8,706 bases of DNA, from positions 1-8,706 of the forward strand of contig DEPZ01000055.1 in assembly GCA_002359025.1 (NCBI GenBank). Reading direction: 5' to 3'. The DNA comes from Erysipelotrichaceae bacterium UBA3379 (GTDB lineage: Bacteria; Bacillota_I; Bacilli_A; Erysipelotrichales; Coprobacillaceae). The position numbers and the translations under genes were made by a program. Numbering within the stretch: position 1 is the first letter of the stretch; each line of letters opens with the position of its first letter. Of this stretch, positions 1-6,500 are shown in pieces. Under the pieces are notes generated by a model, which had not been told where the DNA came from, searched no databases, and saw only the letters and a list, made by a program, of their open reading frames with translations.

Positions 1-434
1 AATGATTAGATTAATAACCATAAATAAACCTATAAATTTTATTGTATGTAATAAATTTACATTTCATATAATGATTAGATTAATAACTTTTATTAACTTC
101 TTTTCGTACTTCTTCATAAATTATTTACATTTCATATAATGATTAGATTAATAACAGAGATAGATTTAAGAGTACTATTAATAGACTCTGCATCATTTAC
201 ATTTCATATAATGATTAGATTAATAACTAATTTCTACGCATCCATAAATAGTAGTTTCTATATATTTACATTTCATATAATGATTAGATTAATAACCATT
301 ATACACACAACGTGTGTATAATATATAGTGTAATTTACATTTCATATAATGATTAGATTAATAACTATATAGACCAATTCTCTAATTTACCATATTTGGG
401 TATTTACATTTCATATAATGATTAGATTAATAAC
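1..434 (-). CRISPR. CRISPR array, leader-proximal end, type I-B/III-like repeat
   Basis: Six full 33-bp repeats lie at 55-87, 123-155, 195-227, 264-296, 333-365 and 402-434. An 18-bp partial copy at 1-18 shows that the array continues to the left. Each repeat starts ATTTACATTTCATATAA on the plus strand and ends GATTAGATTAATAAC; all visible copies are identical. Spacers are 36, 35, 39, 36, 36 and 36 bp and differ from each other; bases flanking the repeat are not conserved, which fixes the 33-bp unit. Read on the minus strand the repeat begins GTTATTAATC, contains a small TCAT-TAT-ATGA hairpin and ends ATGTAAAT. Such an end is typical of Cas6-cut repeats of Clostridia type I-B and related systems and would give an 8-nt 5' handle. 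Minus-strand transcription is also supported by the promoter at 491-519. The type is inferred from the repeat only, since no cas gene is present in the window. Confidence 0.96.
298..322. repeat. Perfect palindrome inside a CRISPR spacer
   Basis: The spacer at 297-332 contains an 11-bp perfect inverted repeat, ATTATACACAC and GTGTGTATAAT, around a 3-bp centre (309-311). Each arm carries the 9-mer TTATACACA (299-307 on plus; 313-321 as its complement), which fits the bacterial DnaA-box consensus TTATNCACA. The palindrome came in with the spacer and so reflects the invader's sequence, not a local chromosomal site. It may derive from a phage or plasmid replication origin, an operator or a terminator; which one cannot be told here. 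Confidence 0.85.
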
Positions 435-490
435 CCGTTTATTCAATATATTTCCCTATATTTATAACATATATATTTAACTGCTCGTAC

Positions 491-519
491 AGTATATCAT
501 ATTTTCTAGATAAATACAA
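491..519 (-). promoter_or_regulatory. Predicted CRISPR leader promoter (extended -10)
   Basis: Read on the minus strand, TTGTAT (514-519) is followed after 17 bp by TATACT (491-496). TATACT is preceded by TGA, giving the extended -10 form TGATATACT. Transcription would start near 484 and enter the first repeat (434) about 50 nt later, the arrangement expected of a CRISPR leader. The -35 matches the consensus only at TTG, so recognition would rest mainly on the extended -10. No other minus-strand gene lies between it and the array. Confidence 0.6.
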
Positions 520-708
520 ATTTGATTCATATTAAAAACAAACACTTACTGTCGTACCTCTATGTTTTATACATAATAACAATCGACAAAAAATAATATA
601 ATTTATCGTTATTCTATTAACGTTAATTTAAAGTTAAATATATATTTTAATCGTACTTTTCATTTATAAAGATCAACAGTAAAATGTATTTTTATAAATA
701 TACTGGCA

Positions 709-757
709 TTAAACAATTATTTAAGATGTCGTATTTTATTGCTTCTTAAACAATTAT
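709..757. repeat. 12-bp direct repeat in the intergenic region
   Basis: TTAAACAATTAT occurs at 709-720 and again at 746-757, 37 bp apart from start to start, upstream of the primase-helicase gene. In DNA this AT-rich a chance match is possible. A paired site this long at a regular distance could also be a regulator binding site or a leader element. Confidence 0.4.
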
Positions 758-760
758 ATA

Positions 761-789
761 TTGAAATTGCTTATTTATAAAGTCATATT
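761..789 (+). promoter_or_regulatory. Candidate promoter of the primase-helicase gene
   Basis: TTGAAA (761-766) matches the -35 consensus at five of six bases and is followed after 17 bp by CATATT (784-789), which matches the -10 at four of six. An alternative -10, TATAGT at 832-837, has no good -35. The region is so AT-rich that either could be fortuitous. Confidence 0.35.
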
Positions 790-869
790 TTTCTACAAAA
801 AAACGTTATATATATCTTAAACTATATATTTTATAGTACAATGAAGTAAAGATAGGTAGTGTGATAAAT

Positions 870-3545
870 ATGGATGAATTAACAAGATTAAAAAAAGAAA
901 ATATGCAATTAAAATGTATCCTTAAAGAACTTGGATATATATTTCCAAATGAAGATATAAACCTTAAATCAAATCAGAAATTAAAAATCTATATGAACTA
1001 TTTTAAAGGAAGATCAGATATTTATGCAACAAAATATTGGAGTCAAAAAAACAATAAATATCAATATACGTTTGAATGTAGCAATAAATTTAAAGCTTAT
1101 TGTAACATCAACAAAGGTAAGAGATGTCATATTGATTGCCCTCATTGTAAAACAAAGTCACTTACTCCAGAAACTATTATGAATCATATACGAAAACCAA
1201 ATCAACTTGTAGGATTATATCCTCTACTAGAAGATAATACTTGTTATTTGCTTGCATTAGATTTTGATGATGACTTATGGTTTGAAAACATGTTAAGTGT
1301 CTATCGTATTGCCAAAATGTATTCTATTTCATGTGTCATGGAAAGATCTCAATCCGGACATGGTGGTCATCTTTGGATTTTCTTTAAGGATGCTTTAAAA
1401 GCATCTAAAGCAAGAAAACTAGGTGACTTTCTATTAAAAGAAGCAATGAATACAAATAAAAATCTAACATTTAAATCATTTGATAGAATGTTCCCTTGTC
1501 AAGACTATCATACTCAAAAGGGACTAGGAAATATGATTGTACTCCCTTTACAATATGATGCGATGAGACATGGAAATACAAGATTTATAAATGAATTTCA
1601 AAAAATCATAGAAAAACCTTTCCACTATTTAATGTCAATAAATAAAATCACAGAAGAACAAATTGATCAAATTTTCAAACTTCAATCTTTTAATTTAGAA
1701 AAAGAATTTAATGATACTCGAATTCATCTTATAGATCAAATTACTGATACTCTTAATATTGAAGAAAATTCTTTATTACATATTTCTAAAATTGGATTAC
1801 ATGCGAAAACTATTCTAACATTAAGAAAAATTTCTTCTATATATAATCCAGAATATTTTAAAAAATTAAATCTTAGTTTTTCAGTTTATAATACACCAAG
1901 AATCCTATGTGAGTATATAGAGGATGATAAAGAAATTGTTATACCGAGAGGATTATCTGAAACACTATATAATTATATTGAGAAAAATAATATTATACAA
2001 ACCATAAATACATGTAGTGGTTCACCTATAGACATCACTTTTAAAGGTTCACTACGTCCAAATCAACAAAAAGCAGCAGATACATTACTTCAGCATCATA
2101 TTGCTATACTAGAAGCTATTCCTGGTTTTGGAAAAACAATTATTGCTTTATATATTATATCAGCACTTAAAATAAATACCCTTATTATTGTTAATAGCAA
2201 AGATTTGCTTATGCAATGGATTGACAAAATCAACGAATTTATTCATTATCCTAAATCCGATAAAAAGAAAGAACAGTATATAGGAGAATATTTTGGAAAT
2301 AAAAAGAAGCTAAAAGGTCAGATAGATATCGCTTTAATTCAATCATTAACGAATATAAATGACATGTCTATTATACAAAAATATGGTCTTGTCATTATTG
2401 ATGAATGTCATCACGCATCTTCTCAAACATATAGAAATGTTCTTAGAAATCTTAATGCCAAATATATATATTCATTTTCTGGAACTGCTTATCGAAGTGA
2501 TAAACGTGATAAAATTCTATATATGTATCTAGGTCCCATTGTTTATCGTACAAATAAAAAAGAACTCATTAAGCAAAGAACATATAAGCAAATATTAATT
2601 CCAAGATTTACAACATTTAGAATTATAGATAATCAAACAAACTTTATAGATATTTGTAACAATCTTTATCAAAATACAAAAAGAAACCATTTGATTATTA
2701 ATGATGTCGCAAAAGAAATGAAAAACAATAGAAATATTATCATTTTGACGGATAGAAAAGAGCACATTCAAATACTTTATAACAAATTAAAATATTACGA
2801 ATATGAAATTTATTGTATAAGTGGTGATATAAGCATTAAAAAAAGAAACCAAATAAAAGAAAAATTAAAAAACTCTCATAATTATCTTATCATTGCAACC
2901 TCTCAATTACTAAGTGAAGCTTTCGACTTGCCTTCATTAAACACTATGTTTATAACCATGCCTATGAAGTTCAAAGGAAGAGTTTCTCAAAGTGTAGGTC
3001 GATTGCATAGAGAATATGATGAAAAGAAATACATTTATGTTTATGACTATGTAGATACATATGTCAAGCAATTGGATAACATGTTCAAAAGTCGTCTAAA
3101 AACATATAAAGATGAAGGTTATGAATGTGTTGAACAAAAGCAAATTGTAGAATTTAATCAAGTCATCTTTAATAAATCAAATTATGAATATTTTTTACAT
3201 TCAAGTATGTCTTGTGCAAATAAAAACGTTGTTATATTTACTAGTGAAATAAAGCTAAATAGAATTCAAAAACTATATTCCTTCTTTATTTCCTTGTTAG
3301 CCAAAGGCATTAAAGTATATATTTGTATACATAAAGACTATGATGAAACTATTTACCATTATTTAAAAGGCATCTGTACAAAAATAATACATATAGATAA
3401 TGCAATAAATGCCATTATGATTGATGAAAAAGAAATTTGGAATGGATCAAGTAGCTATTTAGGTATTCAAAACCGTGATTTATACTATGTGAAAACTAAG
3501 GATGAATATATTATTGAACAATTAGTGTCTAAAATAAGTAATTAA
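870..3545 (+). CDS. TOTE-type primase (AEP) / SF2 helicase with degenerate PLD domain
   Basis: A conflict-system protein joining an archaeo-eukaryotic primase to a helicase. Residue numbers count from a possible GTG at 861. ATG at 870 is preferred, but the ribosome site (AGGT at 854-857) is weak and poorly spaced for either start. A short coiled coil (residues 4-24) is followed by a Cys cluster (C73, C81, C89, C93, C96; probably zinc) and the primase: DFD metal motif (134-136), SGHGGHLW (165-172), FDRMFPCQD (207-215) and GLGNMIVLPLQ (221-231). This order is the hallmark of the TOTE AEP family. The helicase has PGFGKT (421-426), DECH (514-517), SGTAYR (540-545) and QSVGRLHRE (710-718). The C-terminus (about 775-890) resembles a PLD nuclease, but H and K of HxKx4Dx6GS are A848 and N850. 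Such proteins are often labelled restriction subunit R. No partner nuclease adjoins it. The substrate is unknown and a defence role is inferred. Confidence 0.9.
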   Translation: MDELTRLKKENMQLKCILKELGYIFPNEDINLKSNQKLKIYMNYFKGRSDIYATKYWSQKNNKYQYTFECSNKFKAYCNINKGKRCHIDCPHCKTKSLTPETIMNHIRKPNQLVGLYPLLEDNTCYLLALDFDDDLWFENMLSVYRIAKMYSISCVMERSQSGHGGHLWIFFKDALKASKARKLGDFLLKEAMNTNKNLTFKSFDRMFPCQDYHTQKGLGNMIVLPLQYDAMRHGNTRFINEFQKIIEKPFHYLMSINKITEEQIDQIFKLQSFNLEKEFNDTRIHLIDQITDTLNIEENSLLHISKIGLHAKTILTLRKISSIYNPEYFKKLNLSFSVYNTPRILCEYIEDDKEIVIPRGLSETLYNYIEKNNIIQTINTCSGSPIDITFKGSLRPNQQKAADTLLQHHIAILEAIPGFGKTIIALYIISALKINTLIIVNSKDLLMQWIDKINEFIHYPKSDKKKEQYIGEYFGNKKKLKGQIDIALIQSLTNINDMSIIQKYGLVIIDECHHASSQTYRNVLRNLNAKYIYSFSGTAYRSDKRDKILYMYLGPIVYRTNKKELIKQRTYKQILIPRFTTFRIIDNQTNFIDICNNLYQNTKRNHLIINDVAKEMKNNRNIIILTDRKEHIQILYNKLKYYEYEIYCISGDISIKKRNQIKEKLKNSHNYLIIATSQLLSEAFDLPSLNTMFITMPMKFKGRVSQSVGRLHREYDEKKYIYVYDYVDTYVKQLDNMFKSRLKTYKDEGYECVEQKQIVEFNQVIFNKSNYEYFLHSSMSCANKNVVIFTSEIKLNRIQKLYSFFISLLAKGIKVYICIHKDYDETIYHYLKGICTKIIHIDNAINAIMIDEKEIWNGSSSYLGIQNRDLYYVKTKDEYIIEQLVSKISN

Positions 3546-3580
3546 ATGAGCACCAGAACAATATGGTGCTCATATTTTTT
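3546..3580. terminator. Bidirectional intrinsic terminator between convergent genes
   Basis: A perfect 10-bp stem, ATGAGCACCA (3546-3555) and TGGTGCTCAT (3564-3573), with an 8-nt loop is followed on the plus strand by A and six T (3575-3580). It begins at the base after the primase-helicase stop codon. On the minus strand the sequence after the stem is T-rich but interrupted, so it can also end the convergent hypothetical operon, less efficiently. Confidence 0.85.
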
Positions 3581-4379
3581 ATTTATTCAATGTATGTTCA
3601 TTAAAGAAGAAGGCTGGACCACTTTCAATACAAGCATCTAAATCAATAAACTGACTAATAAAGTGAAAATATCCATCTTTACCAAGTTCTTTTTCAAATT
3701 TATCAATACTAACTAATACACGAGATAAACATAAAAATATATTTTTAAACAACTTATCAAATTGATTTTCATCCTCTAAATCTATATATTGAGATAAATA
3801 TTTATATAACTGTTCATTCACATAGGGATTACACATTTTCTCTAATCCATCTGCTAAGCTTAATATATCTTCATGTGCATAGTCACTATAGTCACTTGTA
3901 TCTTGACTTTCATAATCAAATATTCGATTTATAACGATATGTATAATCTTTTTTGCTTCATAAGCTGTAATACCATATAACTCGTGAAGCACTAGTAAAT
4001 GTGCTTCTAGTTCAAAAAGTTCATCTTCTAATGGACCTGTATCATTTTTAAGTTGGCCATATCTTCTTTGTATATTTCTTAAATTGCGACGTTCATCACT
4101 ATGATCAAAAGTATATTCTCCAGGAATATGATAAATTGGTTCTAAACCATCAAGAAACTCTTTCCATTTCTTAGAATCATATTCTTCTCCTTTTCCAAGT
4201 ACATCACCTTTTACAAACATTTCTAAGTAAAAAGCAAGTAATTCTTTAGCACGCTCTTCATTCATACCTTCTTTCAATATTTGATGATAAAAATCTACTG
4301 TATAGGGTTCTAAACCTTCGTTTAATTGATTTTCAATAATACCTACAAATTGTTCTCTTAATATGTCTCTACTAGTCAT
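3579..4379 (-). CDS. Hypothetical protein, acidic and helical
   Basis: I do not recognise this 266-residue protein. It appears cytosolic: no signal peptide, no membrane segment, many Asp/Glu, and a predicted mostly helical fold. It begins MTSRDILREQF. An N-terminal helical module of about 80 residues is followed by a linker containing IYHIPGEYTF, a charged segment rich in Arg and Glu, and a C-terminal helical half ending in GPAFFFNEHTLNK. No catalytic or metal motif stands out. The start is set by GGGAGG on the minus strand, 7 nt before ATG at 4379; a GTG at 4394 in the same frame lies within this ribosome site and is rejected. It is the second gene of a probable pair with the gene at 4454-5077 (74 bp apart) and converges on the primase-helicase gene. 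A link with that system is possible but unsupported. Confidence 0.75.
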   Translation of the reverse strand: MTSRDILREQFVGIIENQLNEGLEPYTVDFYHQILKEGMNEERAKELLAFYLEMFVKGDVLGKGEEYDSKKWKEFLDGLEPIYHIPGEYTFDHSDERRNLRNIQRRYGQLKNDTGPLEDELFELEAHLLVLHELYGITAYEAKKIIHIVINRIFDYESQDTSDYSDYAHEDILSLADGLEKMCNPYVNEQLYKYLSQYIDLEDENQFDKLFKNIFLCLSRVLVSIDKFEKELGKDGYFHFISQFIDLDACIESGPAFFFNEHTLNK

Positions 4380-4401
4380 TTTATATCCTCCCACCCTTCA
4401 T

Positions 4402-4416
4402 ATTATAAGACTTATA
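4402..4416 (-). promoter_or_regulatory. Possible -10 box and overlapping palindrome
   Basis: On the minus strand TATAAT (4402-4407) lies about 22 bp upstream of the start at 4379 and could give the second hypothetical gene its own promoter, though no -35 of quality is seen. It overlaps the small palindrome TATAAGACTTATA (4404-4416), which might be an operator. Both are weak signals in AT-rich DNA. Confidence 0.3.
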
Positions 4417-4453
4417 TAATCAAAACTTCATTTGTGTTATATGATTTAAATAT

Positions 4454-5077
4454 TTAATCATATCCTTTGATTTTATATATACTATGATCTGCATCTTCAA
4501 ATGTATCATAATAATTTTGAATAACTTCTTTAAAATGTGCATCTCTTTGATGACATTTTCTGATTTCCTCTTTTAAAATAGCATTTATGTCATATTCTTC
4601 TGAAACTTCATAAATACTATGAATATTTCTTCTCTTTCCATATTCAACAAGAGACATAATAATTCCCAATATTTTTTCTTGAACATGTTTTTTTGGAATA
4701 TTTTCAAGGTTACCTATTCTATCCAAAATATAATATGGATCACATAATGTTTCTACATCATAATGTTTTTCAACAACTTTACGAATCAACCATGTTAAAG
4801 CATCAGAATTTAATTTCATTTTTTTATTATCCAATTTATTCCATATTTTCATATCTTTTTGATAAAAATAATCATCAGTATCTTCAATATTCATATACTC
4901 TTCATATTTAATAAGAATTTCTTGTTCATTTAAATTAATATTATTTTTAGAAAGTTCCCTTAACAAATCATCAATAGAAATATTTTTATAATATGTTATT
5001 GTCTCTTTCAAATTAATCAATGATTTTTGCATTTCTATCAACATAGATAGATTATTATTTTTTCTTAAATTCATCAT
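4454..5077 (-). CDS. Hypothetical protein, helical
   Basis: I do not recognise this 207-residue product. It is Asn-, Lys-, Glu- and Ile-rich, has no signal peptide or membrane segment, and is predicted to be largely helical. An N-terminal amphipathic stretch (about residues 10-35) could form a short coiled coil. Acidic clusters include NIEDTDDYFYQKD near residues 63-75 and DTFEDADH near the C-terminus. No enzymatic motif is visible. The start is well supported: GGAGG on the minus strand lies 6 nt before the first of two adjacent ATG codons (5077 and 5074). It is the first gene of a probable two-gene unit with 3579-4379, since no terminator lies between them. The gene is AT-rich, like the primase-helicase gene and unlike efp and ynbB to its right, which fits accessory DNA. 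Confidence 0.75.
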   Translation of the reverse strand: MMNLRKNNNLSMLIEMQKSLINLKETITYYKNISIDDLLRELSKNNINLNEQEILIKYEEYMNIEDTDDYFYQKDMKIWNKLDNKKMKLNSDALTWLIRKVVEKHYDVETLCDPYYILDRIGNLENIPKKHVQEKILGIIMSLVEYGKRRNIHSIYEVSEEYDINAILKEEIRKCHQRDAHFKEVIQNYYDTFEDADHSIYKIKGYD

Positions 5078-5108
5078 AGTTCACCTCCATTTCCATCATG
5101 ACAAACTC

Positions 5109-5117
5109 ATTATAACA
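5109..5117 (-). promoter_or_regulatory. Extended -10 promoter of the hypothetical operon
   Basis: On the minus strand this reads TGTTATAAT, a perfect extended -10 (TGnTATAAT), about 22 bp upstream of the ribosome site of the gene starting at 5077. A convincing -35 is absent, as is common for extended -10 promoters. It is divergent from the ynbB promoter, with the two -10 boxes about 77 bp apart. Confidence 0.6.
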
Positions 5118-5191
5118 TAATTTCTATGAAATATTTCTAAGTAAAATATATTATTTTTTATAGATATCAATACAAAACATCAAGAAACGTG

Positions 5192-5221
5192 TATAATAAA
5201 TGATGGATTATTTATAGGAGG
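5192..5221 (+). promoter_or_regulatory. ynbB promoter -10 and ribosome binding site
   Basis: A perfect TATAAT lies at 5192-5197; the best -35 at 17-bp spacing is AATACA (5169-5174), which is weak. A perfect AGGAGG at 5216-5221 sits 6 nt before the ATG at 5228. The implied 5' leader is only about 25 nt, so there is no room for a riboswitch. Confidence 0.6.
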
Positions 5222-5227
5222 TTTTAT

Positions 5228-6487
5228 ATGATACTTGAACAAGTTCATCCGGATTTACTTGAAATGGCAAAAGAATCCGATGTTATATTAAACGATATTT
5301 ATAAAAAGATTGATGAAATCTGTCTAACAAATTCAAACCGTATCTTATCAGCATTTATAGAGAATAGAGTTTCTTATTCAGATTTTAGTGATATCAATGG
5401 GTATGGAAATTATGATGAAGGAAGAGATAAACTGGAAAAGATTTTTGCAACTGTTCTTGGGTGTGAAGATGCATTAGTTCGTCCACAGATTATGAGTGGA
5501 ACAAATGCTTTATATTTAACTCTTTCTGCTTTATTAAAACATGGTGATACGATGATTTCATTATCTGGAGCTCCATATGATTCATTGCAAGAAATGATTG
5601 GTTTAAGTGGAGATTCTAGTCAATCATTAAAAGCAAATGGTGTAAAGTATGAACAGATTGAGTTAGTTCATGATGATTTTGATGATCAAAGCATTATTGA
5701 AAGATTAAAAAAGAATGATGTAAAACTTGTTGAAATTCAAAGATCTAGAGGATATTCGCATCGTCAATCACTTTCTATTTCAAAAATCGAACGTATTATT
5801 TCTAAAATACGTGAAGTAAATAAAGATGTTATCATTATGGTTGATAATTGTTATGGAGAGTTGGTAGAAACAATAGAACCAGGACATGTAGGAGCTGATG
5901 TCGTTGTGGGTTCATTAATGAAAAACCTAGGTGGTGGTATTGCCCCTACTGGAGGTTATGTAGCCGGAAATAAAGATTTAATATATATGGTAGCAGAACG
6001 TTTAACAGCTCCTGGCATTGGAAAAGATTTAGGAGCTAACTTTAATTTAAATAATTCATTCTTTAAAGGTTTGTTTTTAGCTCCTAATGCTGTAAAGAAC
6101 GCTTTAAAAACAGCTGTATTTTCATCATATATGTTAGAGAAATTAGGATATTCTAATGTTTCTCCACGTTATGATGAACCACGTACAGATATTATTCAAA
6201 CTTTAGAATTAAAAACAAAAGATAATTTAGTTAACTTTACACAAGGGATTCAACAAACAAGTCCTATTGACTCATTTGTACATGTTTTACCTGCACCTAT
6301 GCCTGGCTATCCATTTGATGAAGTTATGGCAGCTGGTAGTTTTACTCAAGGAAGCACGATTGAATTAAGTGCTGATGCACCTGTTATTGAACCATATACG
6401 CTTTACATACAAGGTGGATTAACATTTGAATATGGGAAATTATCTATTTTACTATCATTATCAAATATGAAAGGGAAGTTGGATTAA
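5228..6487 (+). CDS. ynbB: YnbB-like PLP enzyme (EF-P modification; 'methionine gamma-lyase' family)
   Basis: This 419-residue cytosolic protein belongs to the fold-type I PLP family often annotated 'aluminium resistance' or 'methionine gamma-lyase family' protein, which includes Bacillus subtilis YnbB. Visible features are SGTNALYLTL (90-99) in the cofactor phosphate region, VDNCYGE (205-211) with the PLP-ring Asp at 206, and GSLMKNLGGG (228-237), whose Lys232 should form the Schiff base with PLP. GGYVAG and LPAPMPGYPFDEVMAAGSF are further family-typical blocks. Length is normal for the family. Known: in B. subtilis ynbB is required for 5-aminopentanol modification of EF-P. Inferred: it does the same here, because ymfI and efp follow directly. 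A C-S lyase role, implied by the common name, cannot be excluded. Its 3' end overlaps ymfI by 4 bp, tail to tail. Confidence 0.9.
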   Translation: MILEQVHPDLLEMAKESDVILNDIYKKIDEICLTNSNRILSAFIENRVSYSDFSDINGYGNYDEGRDKLEKIFATVLGCEDALVRPQIMSGTNALYLTLSALLKHGDTMISLSGAPYDSLQEMIGLSGDSSQSLKANGVKYEQIELVHDDFDDQSIIERLKKNDVKLVEIQRSRGYSHRQSLSISKIERIISKIREVNKDVIIMVDNCYGELVETIEPGHVGADVVVGSLMKNLGGGIAPTGGYVAGNKDLIYMVAERLTAPGIGKDLGANFNLNNSFFKGLFLAPNAVKNALKTAVFSSYMLEKLGYSNVSPRYDEPRTDIIQTLELKTKDNLVNFTQGIQQTSPIDSFVHVLPAPMPGYPFDEVMAAGSFTQGSTIELSADAPVIEPYTLYIQGGLTFEYGKLSILLSLSNMKGKLD

Positions 6488-6500
6488 CAACTTCCCTTTT
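6471..6500. terminator. Bidirectional terminator inside two overlapping gene ends
   Basis: An 11-bp perfect stem, AAGGGAAGTTG (6471-6481) and CAACTTCCCTT (6488-6498), encloses a 6-nt loop holding both stop codons. The last T pairs of the stem run on to give TTTT on the plus strand (6497-6500); the minus strand reads TTT after the stem. The hairpin encodes the C-terminal KGKLD of YnbB on one strand and QKGSC of the reductase on the other. Confidence 0.8.

Larger units (their letters stand above)
435..860. other. CRISPR leader and divergent intergenic region
   Basis: This stretch of about 430 bp is extremely AT-rich and has no convincing open reading frame on either strand. Its left part, next to the last intact repeat at 402-434, is the presumed leader of the minus-strand CRISPR transcript and holds a good minus-strand promoter. 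Its right part must carry the promoter of the plus-strand primase-helicase gene. It also holds a 12-bp direct repeat (709-720 and 746-757), a 10-bp direct repeat ATTTATAAAG (662-671 and 773-782) and a 12-bp palindrome ATTAACGTTAAT (616-627). I found no segment resembling the CRISPR repeat, so neither a tracrRNA anti-repeat nor a degenerate repeat is evident. Confidence 0.6.

Noticed and set aside
139..321. 60-codon plus-strand open frame
   Set aside because: It is read through CRISPR repeats and spacers; the repeated FTFHIMIRLIT stretches are simply the translated repeat.
435..860. tracrRNA or anti-repeat next to the array
   Set aside because: No stretch complementary to the repeat was found, and the repeat lacks type II or V features.
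870..3545. Type I or III restriction enzyme R subunit
   Set aside because: The helicase motifs fit broadly, but the N-terminal AEP primase motifs and Cys cluster identify the TOTE family, and no methylase or specificity gene is nearby.
4380..4394. Upstream GTG start for the hypothetical gene ending at 3579
   Set aside because: The GTG lies inside the GGGAGG ribosome site that serves the ATG at 4379.
4441..4461. Hairpin ATGATT/AATCAT overlapping the stop codon at 4454 as a terminator
   Set aside because: The stem is pure AT-rich with a bulge and has no T-run after it on the minus strand.
4693..4911. 72-codon plus-strand open frame
   Set aside because: It is antisense to the well-supported minus-strand gene at 4454-5077 and has no ribosome site of its own.
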